Positions 1-7,422 of a stretch of DNA of 64,000 nucleotides are shown one piece after another (within the stretch, counting starts at the first letter, position 1; each line of letters begins with the position of its first letter). The translations under genes and the position numbers were made by a program. The notes under the pieces were generated by a model, which was not told the origin of the DNA, searched no databases, and was given only the letters and a program-made list of their open reading frames with translations. This DNA comes from an uncultured Collinsella sp. (GTDB lineage: Bacteria > Actinomycetota > Coriobacteriia > Coriobacteriales > Coriobacteriaceae), in assembly GCA_934668875.1 (NCBI GenBank), contig CAKUON010000003.1, positions 198,704-262,703 of the forward strand. The letters are read 5' to 3'.

Positions 1-58
1 GCGTATGGCTATCCTGTATCTGCTGCTTGGAGGTGCCGATAATGGCCTTGCTTCTTAA
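1..58 (+). CDS. pyrB: Aspartate carbamoyltransferase, C-terminal end only
   Basis: Only the last codons of this gene are in the window. The frame entered at base 2 reads RMAILYLLLGGADNGLAS and stops at TAA 56-58. The RMAxLYLLLG pattern is typical of the C-terminal helix of aspartate carbamoyltransferase, the second step of pyrimidine synthesis. The frame overlaps the start of pyrC by 17 bases, which suggests translational coupling in a pyr operon. The call rests on a short peptide plus the pyrC-pyrK-pyrD-pyrF context. Confidence 0.75.
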   Translation, partial: RMAILYLLLGGADNGLAS

Positions 59-1331
59 GAATGCCCACGTCGTCGACCCGTCCGTCGAGCTTGACGGTGT
101 CGTTGACGTCCTGATTGACGGCGACAAGATCGCCGAGGTCGGCGAGAATCTCGCCGTCGAGGGAGCCGAGGTCCGCGACCTTTCCGGCAAGTACCTCGTC
201 CCCGGTCTGGTGGATATGCACGTTCACCTTCGCGAGCCCGGCTACGAGGTCAAAGAGGACATCGAGAGCGGCACCCGCGCTGCTGCCAAGGGCGGCTTCA
301 CCGGCGTGTGCTCCATGCCCAACACCGACCCCGTCACCGATAACGGCACCGTCGTGGAGTTCGTCAAGTCCCGCGCTGCCGAGGTCGGCCACTGCCGCGT
401 CTATCCGTCGGGCGCCATGACCCGCGGTCTTAAGGGCGAGGCCATGTCCGAGATGGGCGATATGGTCGCCCACGGTGCCGTCGCCTTCACCGACGACGGT
501 CGCGGCGTGCAGGGTGCGGGTATGCTCCGTCGCTGCATGGACTACGGCAAGATGTTCGGCAAGGTCTTTATGAGCCACTGCCAGGACGAGGACCTGGTCG
601 GTCACGGCCAGATCAACGAGGGCAAGGTCTCGACCCGTCTGGCCCTCGAGGGCTGGCCGGCGGCAGGCGAGGAGCTTCAGATCGCCCGCGACATCGAGAT
701 CGCCAAGCTGACCGGTGCCAAGCTGCACATCCAGCACATCTCCACCGCTCACGGCCTGGAGCTCGTGCGTGCCGGTAAGGCCGCTGGCGTTCAGGTCACC
801 TGCGAGGCTACCCCGCACCACATGTTCCTGACCGAGAACGACCTGGACGAGACCTACAACACCTCGCTCAAGGTCAACCCGCCGCTGCGTACCGACGAGG
901 ACGCCGAGGCTATCCGTCAGGGCGTCATCGACGGCACCGTCGACGCTATCGTCACCGACCACGCTCCCCACACCCCGTGGGAGAAGGCCCGCGAGTTCGA
1001 GCTTGCGCCCTTCGGCATGATCGGCCTCGAGACCTCGCTGGCACTCGTGCTCACCGAGCTGGTCAACACCGGCAAGATGGGCATGGGCCGCATGGTCGAG
1101 CTCATGGCCATCAAGCCGCGCGAGATCCTGGGTCTGGACCAGGTCCAGGTCAAGGCGGGCTCCGTTGCCGACCTGACCGTGTTCGATCCCACCGCAACCT
1201 GGACGGTCGGCGAGGACGGTTACGAGTCGCGTGCCGAGAACTCCGGTTTTGCCGGCTGCACGCTCACCGGTCGTGCCACCGATGTGTTTGTCGGCGGCAA
1301 GCAGACGCTCGCCGACGGCTGCATCTGCTAG
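42..1331 (+). CDS. pyrC: Dihydroorotase
   Basis: This 429-residue enzyme closes carbamoyl aspartate to dihydroorotate in pyrimidine synthesis. The amidohydrolase zinc motif MHVHLREPG lies near residues 59-67 (H60 and H62), and the second metal-site motif TDHAPHTPWEK lies near residue 305. Both are typical of type I bacterial dihydroorotases, and the length fits. I chose ATG 42 because GGAGGT (29-34) sits seven bases before it; an upstream TTG would put that Shine-Dalgarno inside the gene. The start overlaps the end of pyrB, and pyrK, pyrD and pyrF follow on the same strand. Confidence 0.96.
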   Translation: MALLLKNAHVVDPSVELDGVVDVLIDGDKIAEVGENLAVEGAEVRDLSGKYLVPGLVDMHVHLREPGYEVKEDIESGTRAAAKGGFTGVCSMPNTDPVTDNGTVVEFVKSRAAEVGHCRVYPSGAMTRGLKGEAMSEMGDMVAHGAVAFTDDGRGVQGAGMLRRCMDYGKMFGKVFMSHCQDEDLVGHGQINEGKVSTRLALEGWPAAGEELQIARDIEIAKLTGAKLHIQHISTAHGLELVRAGKAAGVQVTCEATPHHMFLTENDLDETYNTSLKVNPPLRTDEDAEAIRQGVIDGTVDAIVTDHAPHTPWEKAREFELAPFGMIGLETSLALVLTELVNTGKMGMGRMVELMAIKPREILGLDQVQVKAGSVADLTVFDPTATWTVGEDGYESRAENSGFAGCTLTGRATDVFVGGKQTLADGCIC

Positions 1332-1351
1332 CATAGCCTTATCGCTTTTGT

Positions 1352-1376
1352 GCGCGGTGCCCTTGCGGTGCCGCGC
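1352..1376 (+). terminator. Attenuator-like hairpin between pyrC and pyrK
   Basis: GCGCGGTGCC (1352-1361) and GGTGCCGCGC (1367-1376) form a ten-pair stem with two G-U pairs and a five-base loop, followed by TTTCTGTT. It lies in the only sizeable gap of the pyr operon, 92 bases. It could partly terminate transcription or protect the pyrC message. The T tract is short, so full termination is doubtful. Confidence 0.4.
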
Positions 1377-1423
1377 TTTCTGTTCGCCTGAACCATGCAA
1401 CCGCATGGGGGATTGGAGCGTCT

Positions 1424-2215
1424 ATGCCCACACCTTCCACTGCACGCATGCACGACTTCGAGGTCGTCTCGAACCAGGAGATCGCCGACGGCATCTTCTC
1501 GCTCGTTATCTCGGCCCCCAAGCTTGCAAGTGCGCTCAAGCCCGGCCAGTTTGTGAACATCGCCGTGCCCGGCGATGCGTCCTCGCTGCTTCGCGTGCCC
1601 CTGAGCTTCTATCGCGCCGACGCCCAGGCCGGCACCGTCGAGCTGTGGTACGCCGTCGTGGGCGACGACACCCGTCGTCTGTCGCAGATGGCCCCCGGTT
1701 CCACCTCTAATCTGCTGGGCCCTGGCGGCCGCGGCTGGCTTGTGCCCGAGGGCACTAGGAAGGCGCTGCTTGTCGCCGGCGGCATTGGCGTTCCGCCCGT
1801 GCTGTGCCTGGCCGGCATGCTTGCCGAGCAGGGCGTGGACGTCGACGTGTGCCTGGGCTTTGGCACCGCGTCCAAGGTCGTGGGCGTCGATGAGTTCCGC
1901 GCGCTGGGCGCCACGGTCAACGTGTGCACCGACGACGGCACGCTGGGCACGCACGGTTTCTGCACCGACCCGGCAGCCGAGCTGCTTGGCGAGGGCGGTT
2001 ACGACTACGTTGCCAGCTGCGGTCCCGCCGTCATGATGAAGAAGGTCGCCGCCGCTGCCGCCGAGGCCGGCGCGTATTGCGAGGTGTCGCTTGAGCGCAT
2101 GATGAGCTGCGGCTTTGGCGCCTGCAACACCTGCAACGTCGAGACGGTCGACGGTATGAAGGGCGCCTGCATGTGCGGCCCCGTGTTTGATGCTTCCAAG
2201 GTGGTGGTCTTCTAG
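1424..2215 (+). CDS. pyrK: Dihydroorotate dehydrogenase B, electron-transfer subunit
   Basis: PyrK is the FAD and [2Fe-2S] subunit that passes electrons from the PyrD flavin to NAD+. The 263-residue protein has an N-terminal ferredoxin-reductase-like FAD domain (LRVPLSFY near residue 50), a nucleotide-binding glycine patch (VAGGIGVPPVL near residue 120), and a C-terminal cysteine cluster of the form SCGFGACNTC plus a later CMCGP that binds the iron-sulfur cluster. ATG 1424 follows GGAG at 1415-1418. The stop overlaps the pyrD GTG by one base (TAGTG), as is usual for this coupled pair. Confidence 0.95.
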   Translation: MPTPSTARMHDFEVVSNQEIADGIFSLVISAPKLASALKPGQFVNIAVPGDASSLLRVPLSFYRADAQAGTVELWYAVVGDDTRRLSQMAPGSTSNLLGPGGRGWLVPEGTRKALLVAGGIGVPPVLCLAGMLAEQGVDVDVCLGFGTASKVVGVDEFRALGATVNVCTDDGTLGTHGFCTDPAAELLGEGGYDYVASCGPAVMMKKVAAAAAEAGAYCEVSLERMMSCGFGACNTCNVETVDGMKGACMCGPVFDASKVVVF

Positions 2216-3138
2216 TGGGTACCGTGAACATGGCCGTCGATTTCGGCGGCGTCAAGATGCAGAACCCCATCAACACCGCAGCCGGTACCTTTGGCTACGG
2301 TTGGCAGTTCCAGAACTTCTTTGATGTTTCCCAGCTGGGCGCCATCACCACCAAGGGTTGCGCTGCCGAGCCCTGGCCCGGCAATCCCGCGCCCCGCATG
2401 GCCGAGATTCCCGGCGGCATGATCAACTCCGTGGGCCTTCAGAACCCCGGCGTGGCCGCCTTTGCCCGCGAGTCCGGTCCGTGGCTCGAACAGCTGTCCA
2501 AGGACGGCTGCCAGGTCATCTGTCAGGTTGCCGGCCACTCCGTTGACGAGTTTGTCCGCGCACTCGAGATGTATGTCGAGCTGTGCCCCTGGGCCGCCGG
2601 CTACGAGATCAACGTGAGCTGCCCCAACATCGCCGCCGGCGGTGCCGCCATGGGCTCCACGCCCGAGGGCGCCTCTGCCGTCATGGCCGCCTGCCGCAAG
2701 GTGACTGATAAGCCGCTGTTCGTGAAGATGGCGCCGGTCAACGTCGCCGAGATCGCCAAGGCCCTCGAGGCTGCCGGCGCCGACGGCCTTTCGGTCATCA
2801 ACTCCATCCAGGGCATGGCCATCGACGTCCATACCCGCAAGTCCCGCGTGGCCAAGCCCAAGGGCGGCCTTTCGGGCCCGCTGTGCCACCACATCGCCGT
2901 GCGCATGGTCTGGGAGGTTGCCCAGGCCGTCGATATCCCCATCAACGGTGTCGGCGGTGTTATGACTGGCGAGGATGCGGCTGAGTTTATCCTGGCCGGC
3001 GCCACCTGCGTGTCGGTCGGCATGGCCAACTTCGTCGATCCGTGTGCTTCGCTTAAGATCGCGCATGAGCTCGAGGCCTGGGCCGAGTCCCAGGGCGTAA
3101 AGGACATCAACGAGCTGGTGGGTGCTTTCGAATGCTAG
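2215..3138 (+). CDS. pyrD: Dihydroorotate dehydrogenase B (NAD+), catalytic subunit
   Basis: This 307-residue FMN TIM-barrel enzyme oxidises dihydroorotate to orotate and pairs with PyrK. Visible motifs are the N-terminal NPINTAAGTFGYG, the NVSCPN segment with its neighbouring polar residues near residue 140, and the C-terminal phosphate-binding GVGGVMTGEDA. The catalytic cysteine rather than serine class fits the type 1B enzyme encoded next to pyrK. GTG 2215 overlaps the pyrK stop; GTG 2224 and ATG 2230 are in-frame alternatives. Confidence 0.95.
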   Translation: MGTVNMAVDFGGVKMQNPINTAAGTFGYGWQFQNFFDVSQLGAITTKGCAAEPWPGNPAPRMAEIPGGMINSVGLQNPGVAAFARESGPWLEQLSKDGCQVICQVAGHSVDEFVRALEMYVELCPWAAGYEINVSCPNIAAGGAAMGSTPEGASAVMAACRKVTDKPLFVKMAPVNVAEIAKALEAAGADGLSVINSIQGMAIDVHTRKSRVAKPKGGLSGPLCHHIAVRMVWEVAQAVDIPINGVGGVMTGEDAAEFILAGATCVSVGMANFVDPCASLKIAHELEAWAESQGVKDINELVGAFEC

Positions 3139-3848
3139 AGAATGATGCCCGCGACCGTGTTATCGTCGCCCTCGACTGCGACCGTGAGCGCGCGCTCGAG
3201 CTCGCCCACGAGCTTTCGGGCCATGCCGCCTGGCTCAAGGTCGGCATGACGCTCTATTACGCTGAAGGCCCCCAGATCGTCAAGACATTTAAGGACCTTG
3301 GCTTTAAGGTCTTCCTCGACCTTAAGTTCCACGATATTCCGCATCAGGTGCGCGGTGCCGCCCGTTCGGCCTCGCTTGCCGGTGCCGACCTGCTTTCGGT
3401 TCACGGCCTGGGCTCGGGCGCCATGCTCGCTGCCTGCCGCGAGGGCGCCGAGGAGGCGCGCGAGGACCGTGCCAAGCTCGTCGCCATCACCGTGCTCACG
3501 AGCATGAACCAGGATTCGCTCAGCGAGATCGGCGTCGAGTCGCCGGTGGCCGAGGAGGCAGCGCGTCTGGCGAAGCTCGCCCAGGCCAACGGCATCGACG
3601 GTATCGTGTGCTCCCCGATGGAGGCCCACGATATGCGTGAGCTGCTGGGCCCCGATGCGCTCATCGTGACCCCGGGTGTTCGTCCGGTTGGTGCGGCGCT
3701 GGGAGATCAGTCCCGCGTGGCCACGCCTTCCCAAGCTATCGAGCGTGGCGCGAGCCACATCGTGGTGGGCCGTCCCATCACCGGTGCCGATGACCCGGTT
3801 GCCGCTTTCGATGCCATCGTCGCCGAGCTGGTCGAAAACGTCGCGTAA
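3132..3848 (+). CDS. pyrF: Orotidine 5'-phosphate decarboxylase
   Basis: PyrF decarboxylates OMP to UMP, the last step of the pathway. The 238-residue protein carries the catalytic DLKFHDIPHQV motif near residues 62-72 with its Asp-Lys-x-x-Asp array, and the C-terminal phosphate-binding VTPGVRP. The start overlaps the end of pyrD by seven bases. The orotate phosphoribosyltransferase (pyrE) that should act just before this step is not next to it and must lie elsewhere. Confidence 0.96.
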   Translation: MLENDARDRVIVALDCDRERALELAHELSGHAAWLKVGMTLYYAEGPQIVKTFKDLGFKVFLDLKFHDIPHQVRGAARSASLAGADLLSVHGLGSGAMLAACREGAEEAREDRAKLVAITVLTSMNQDSLSEIGVESPVAEEAARLAKLAQANGIDGIVCSPMEAHDMRELLGPDALIVTPGVRPVGAALGDQSRVATPSQAIERGASHIVVGRPITGADDPVAAFDAIVAELVENVA

Positions 3849-3893
3849 AAGATTCCCCTAAGTCACCACTTTTGGGTCTCATTAGCACAATTT

Positions 3894-3951
3894 AGCCCCT
3901 GTGCCTGCGAAAACTTTCCCATCCTTTGTGTGGAATCGCAGGTCAGGGGCT
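3894..3951 (+). terminator. Long hairpin after pyrF, upstream of mIHF
   Basis: The left arm 3894-3910 (AGCCCCTGTGCCTGCGA) pairs with 3936-3951 (TCGCAGGTCAGGGGCT), giving about 16 pairs with one bulge and a 25-base loop. There is no clear T tract, so it may be a weak terminator of the pyr operon or a structure in front of the mIHF gene. Confidence 0.4.
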
Positions 3952-3970
3952 TAACTTTGGGCGCAGTATA

Positions 3971-3999
3971 TTGCACTTTTTGCGGGTATCGTCTAACCT
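3971..3999 (+). promoter_or_regulatory. Possible promoter of the mIHF operon
   Basis: TTGCAC (3971-3976) and TAACCT (3994-3999) are 17 bases apart and lie about 90 bases upstream of the mIHF start. This is the best sigma-70-like pair in this 240-base gap. A second AT-rich box, TAAAAT at 4038-4043, has no good partner. Confidence 0.35.
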
Positions 4000-4087
4000 A
4001 TGGAGCCGCGATTAGGCATTTTGTACGTTCTACGTGCTAAAATGCCAATTATTGAATCAGATATAACCCAACTATTTGGAGGTACGA

Positions 4088-4396
4088 ATGGCACTCCCTC
4101 AGCTTACCGACGAGCAGCGCAAGCAGGCTCTTGAGAAGGCTGCTGCCGCACGTCACGCCCGCGCTGAGCTTCGCGAGCAGATCAAGAAGGGCGAGAAGTC
4201 CCTCGAGTCCGTGCTCAACTCCGATGACCCCATCGCTTCCCGCATGAAGGTTTCCACCCTCATCGAGTCCCTCCCCGGTTATGGCAAGGCCAAGGCCGCC
4301 AAGATCATGGAGGAGCTCGGTATCTCCGCTACTCGTCGCGTCCAGGGCCTCGGCGTCCGTCAGCGCGAGCAGCTCCTCGAGCAGCTGACCAAATAA
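4088..4396 (+). CDS. mihF: Actinobacterial integration host factor (mIHF)
   Basis: This 102-residue basic protein matches mIHF, the actinobacterial nucleoid protein that binds DNA through a helix-two-turn-helix fold and is unrelated to E. coli IHF. The hallmark region runs SRMKVSTLIESLPGYGKAKA and continues with KIMEELGI and ATRRVQGLG. ATG 4088 has GGAGGT at 4078-4083. The stop is directly followed by the gmk GTG, so mIHF, gmk and rpoZ form one tight operon, an arrangement common in actinobacteria. This gene is strong evidence for the phylum. Confidence 0.95.
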   Translation: MALPQLTDEQRKQALEKAAAARHARAELREQIKKGEKSLESVLNSDDPIASRMKVSTLIESLPGYGKAKAAKIMEELGISATRRVQGLGVRQREQLLEQLTK

Positions 4397-4966
4397 GTGA
4401 GCGCTCAGGATTCCAAGCTCTTTGTGATTTCTGGACCGTCAGGCGCAGGCAAGGGTACGCTCGTCACTCGTGTGCGCGAGCGCCGCTCGAACCTGGGTCT
4501 GACGGTTTCGGCTACCACGCGAGCACCACGCAAAGGTGAGGTCGACGGCGTCAACTACTTTTTTCTGACGCGCGAGGAGTTCGACCGCCGCGTGGCAAAC
4601 GGTGAGTTTGTTGAGTGGGCCGAGGTCCACGGTAACTGCTACGGCACGTTGGTGAGCGAGGTCACATCCAAGCTCGCCTCGGGCTCGTCTCTGATTTTGG
4701 AGATCGATGTCCAGGGCGCCCTGCAGGTGAAGGAGCGTTTCCCCGAGGCCGTGCTGATCTTTATCAAACCGCCTTCGCTTGAGGTGCTCCGCGAGCGTCT
4801 AGTCGGTCGCGGTACCGAGACGCCCGAGACGATTGAGCTGCGTATGGCAAACGCCGCCGATGAGCTTGCCCTTGCCGACCGCTACGACGACGTCGTGGTG
4901 AATGACGATCTCGACCGCGCGACCGATGAGCTCGTTCGCGTTCTCGATATGCATGAAAGGATCTGA
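4397..4966 (+). CDS. gmk: Guanylate kinase
   Basis: Guanylate kinase phosphorylates GMP to GDP. The 189-residue protein has the P-loop SGPSGAGKGT near residues 12-21 and the GMP-binding segment TTRAPRKGEVDGVNYFF near residues 40-56. GTG 4397 follows the mIHF stop with no gap. There is no strong Shine-Dalgarno, consistent with translational coupling. Confidence 0.96.
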   Translation: MSAQDSKLFVISGPSGAGKGTLVTRVRERRSNLGLTVSATTRAPRKGEVDGVNYFFLTREEFDRRVANGEFVEWAEVHGNCYGTLVSEVTSKLASGSSLILEIDVQGALQVKERFPEAVLIFIKPPSLEVLRERLVGRGTETPETIELRMANAADELALADRYDDVVVNDDLDRATDELVRVLDMHERI

Positions 4967-4971
4967 GGTCC

Positions 4972-5253
4972 GTGTCCGTTGTAAAGCCTTGCATTGACGA
5001 TCTTCTGGAGAAGACCGATCACAACCGCTTCCTGCTCGCTTCGCTTGCCTCCAAGCGCGCCTGCGACATCAATAGCATGCTGCGTGGCCAGCACAACCGC
5101 GTGCTTGCCGTCCAGGATGTCGATGACATCACCATCGGGCTTTCCGGTGCCGATACCATCTCGATGGCTATGGACGAGATTGTCGACGGCGACATCTCTT
5201 ACGACGAGGCCCGTTACGAGAAGGCGCTCGGCCACAAGGTTGCTGAAGCCTAA
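4972..5253 (+). CDS. rpoZ: RNA polymerase omega subunit
   Basis: This 93-residue omega subunit helps assemble the beta-prime subunit of RNA polymerase. The N-terminal half (KPCIDDLLEKTDHNRFLLAS, then SKRACDIN) is the conserved part. The start is GTG 4972, six bases after the gmk stop, and the stop TAA abuts the thiI ATG. Its position after gmk is the usual one in many bacteria. Confidence 0.93.
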   Translation: MSVVKPCIDDLLEKTDHNRFLLASLASKRACDINSMLRGQHNRVLAVQDVDDITIGLSGADTISMAMDEIVDGDISYDEARYEKALGHKVAEA

Positions 5254-6498
5254 ATGGCAGCTCGCGTCTGCCTGGTCCACTATCACGAGGTTGGACTGAA
5301 AGGCAAGAACCGCGCACATTTTGAGCATATTCTCATGGATAACATCAAGGCGGCTTTGGCCGCCTTTTCCGTGAATGCCGTGTCTCGAATTTCCGGTTAT
5401 ATCCTCGTGACCTTTAACGAGCATCAGGCTGACGAGGCGGCGCGTGTCATTCGCACCGTTCCCGGCGTCGCCCGTGTGTCCCTGGCATACCACACCAACC
5501 GCGACCCGCAGGAGTACTGCGCCGCCGCCGTCAAGGCGCTGCGCGAGTTCGGTCCCTTCGATTCGTTTAAGGTGCATGCTAAGCGCTCCAACACCGACTA
5601 TGAGCTTACCTCCATCGATATCAACCGTCAGGTTGGCGAGGTGCTGTGCGAGGCGTTTCCCGATAAAAAGGTCCAGATGCACGACCCCGACGCGATGGTG
5701 CATGTGCTGGTGGTCCAGGGCAGCGTCTATGTGTATGCGCGCTCCGAGCGCGGCGTGGGCGGCCTGCCGGTGGGTTCTGCCGGCAAGGTTGTGACGCTGC
5801 TGTCTTCGGGTATCGATTCGCCCGTGTCGACGTGGATGCTCGCCCGCCGCGGCGCCGTGTGCGTACCGGTGCATTTCTCCGGTCGTCCGCAGACGCCCGA
5901 TACGAGTGAGTATCTGGTGCAGGACATCATCCGTGCCCTTGCGCCGGGAGTCCAGATCGGCCGTCTGTACGTGGTTCCGTTTGGCGACTGCCAGCGCGAG
6001 ATTTCGGTCACCTGCCCCAGCAACCTGCGCGTGATCATGTATCGCCGCATCATGTATTCGGTTGCTGAGCGCATCGCGCATATCGAGGGCGCCAAGGCTA
6101 TCGTGACCGGTGAGTCGCTTGGCCAGGTCGCCTCTCAGACGCTCGAGAACATCATGGCTGTCAACGAGGCTGTGAAGATTCCCGTGTTCCGTCCGCTCAT
6201 CGGCTCGGACAAGCAGGAGATCATTGCGCGTGCCGAGGAAATCGGTACATTCGACATCTCGACCGAGGCCGCGCCCGACTGTTGCACGCTCTTTATGCCG
6301 CGCCGTCCCGAGACGCACGCCAAGCTCGATGCCGTTCATGAGGCCTGGGAGCTGTTCGATCACGAGGAGATGATTGAGCGCTTGCTCAAGCAGACCGAGT
6401 ACATCGACTTTGAGAGCAACACGTATAAGGCTCCTAAGACCTTAAAACGCAAACATTCGGAGCTCGCTCCGCGTGAGATTTATCAAGATCACGACTAG
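5254..6498 (+). CDS. thiI: tRNA 4-thiouridine synthase, short form
   Basis: ThiI adenylates U8 of tRNA and inserts sulfur; it can also serve thiamine synthesis. The 414-residue protein has an N-terminal ferredoxin-like and THUMP region (about 1-165) and a PP-loop ATPase site LLSSGIDSP near residue 184. It lacks the C-terminal rhodanese domain of the E. coli enzyme, so sulfur must be delivered another way, as in many Gram-positive relatives. It is the last gene of the mIHF-gmk-rpoZ operon and is followed by a strong terminator. Confidence 0.94.
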   Translation: MAARVCLVHYHEVGLKGKNRAHFEHILMDNIKAALAAFSVNAVSRISGYILVTFNEHQADEAARVIRTVPGVARVSLAYHTNRDPQEYCAAAVKALREFGPFDSFKVHAKRSNTDYELTSIDINRQVGEVLCEAFPDKKVQMHDPDAMVHVLVVQGSVYVYARSERGVGGLPVGSAGKVVTLLSSGIDSPVSTWMLARRGAVCVPVHFSGRPQTPDTSEYLVQDIIRALAPGVQIGRLYVVPFGDCQREISVTCPSNLRVIMYRRIMYSVAERIAHIEGAKAIVTGESLGQVASQTLENIMAVNEAVKIPVFRPLIGSDKQEIIARAEEIGTFDISTEAAPDCCTLFMPRRPETHAKLDAVHEAWELFDHEEMIERLLKQTEYIDFESNTYKAPKTLKRKHSELAPREIYQDHD

Positions 6499-6507
6499 TC
6501 CCTGCAT

Positions 6508-6541
6508 AAACCGACGATACGTTTGTATCGTCGGTTTTTTG
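6508..6541 (+). terminator. Intrinsic terminator after thiI
   Basis: AAACCGACGATAC (6508-6520) pairs perfectly with GTATCGTCGGTTT (6525-6537) around a GTTT loop. The stem runs into six T residues. The A-rich left flank means it could also work on the opposite strand. Confidence 0.92.
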
Positions 6542-6613
6542 TTATCTGGGTAAACAATGTCAAAATGTTCATTCGCTGACGTGTGACTGAATAAATGGAC
6601 ATGTTTGCGCAAG

Positions 6614-6632
6614 GTTTTGGTCAGCTTTTGGT
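6614..6632 (+). promoter_or_regulatory. TTTGGT direct repeat upstream of comEA
   Basis: GTTTTGGTCAGCTTTTGGT holds two TTTGGT units whose starts (6616 and 6627) are 11 bases apart, about 85 bases before comEA. The same motif with the same period lies upstream of recA (36029-36066). It may be a regulator-binding site; no known box was matched. Confidence 0.4.
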
Positions 6633-6711
6633 TTGACCGTCAAAACTGGTTTGCCCGAGCGGTTCGCTCGGCTGCGATTTCCTGACACGATGGTGTTGGG
6701 AGGTTTTTGCT

Positions 6712-7422
6712 ATGGCGCAGCGCGAACAACACGAACGGGTCAAGCGAATGGACCGCTGGGCGGGCAAGTTGCTCGGGCATAAGGCAGTAGTCGTGGCGAT
6801 GCTCGTCGTCATTGCGATGGCGAGCGGCTTGGCGATGGCGAGCTTTGGTGACCGCTCCGGCAATGTTTCGTTTGGGCGCGTTGAGGACTCGGGTCCATCG
6901 GCGGAGCCGGGGTCCGGCGATCTTTCGGACGATGCATCCGATGGGTCTTCGTCTAAGGCGTCTGCCGAAACGGAGGTGTACGTCGATGTAGATGGTGCCG
7001 TTGCATCCCCGGGCGTGTACCGGCTTCAAGATGGAGCGCGGGTATCCCAGGCGATTGATGCTGCCGGAGGGCTAACGGCAGAGGCGGATGTGACGGGGCT
7101 TAACCGTGCTTCGAAAGTCACGGATGGACAAAAGATCTATGTGCCGACAGTGGGGGAGCAGCAGGCGGCTTTGGCGGCTGGCGGGGCCGATGGCGGCGCC
7201 GCTGCGGCATCGGGCAGGGGCGCTTCGTCGGGGCTTGTGAACATCAATACGGCAAGTGCGGCAGAATTGCAGACGCTTTCGGGCATCGGTCCCTCTATGG
7301 CCCAGTCGATTATCGACGAGCGGACCCAAAACGGCGCTTTTGCCTCGGTCGACGACCTGATGCGTGTGTCGGGAATCGGCGAGAAGAAACTCGCCAAAAT
7401 CAAAGATTGCATCTGCGTATGA
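6712..7422 (+). CDS. comEA: Competence DNA receptor ComEA
   Basis: ComEA binds incoming double-stranded DNA outside the membrane and hands it to the ComEC channel. The 236-residue protein has one N-terminal membrane anchor (about residues 24-45), a Ser/Asp/Gly-rich linker, an SLBB domain (YVDVDGAVASPGVYRL near residues 90-105), and a C-terminal helix-hairpin-helix pair (LVNINTASAAELQTLSGIG then LMRVSGIGEKKLAKI). GGGAGG (6698-6703) supports ATG 6712. The stop overlaps the comEC ATG (ATGA). Confidence 0.94.
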   Translation: MAQREQHERVKRMDRWAGKLLGHKAVVVAMLVVIAMASGLAMASFGDRSGNVSFGRVEDSGPSAEPGSGDLSDDASDGSSSKASAETEVYVDVDGAVASPGVYRLQDGARVSQAIDAAGGLTAEADVTGLNRASKVTDGQKIYVPTVGEQQAALAAGGADGGAAAASGRGASSGLVNINTASAAELQTLSGIGPSMAQSIIDERTQNGAFASVDDLMRVSGIGEKKLAKIKDCICV

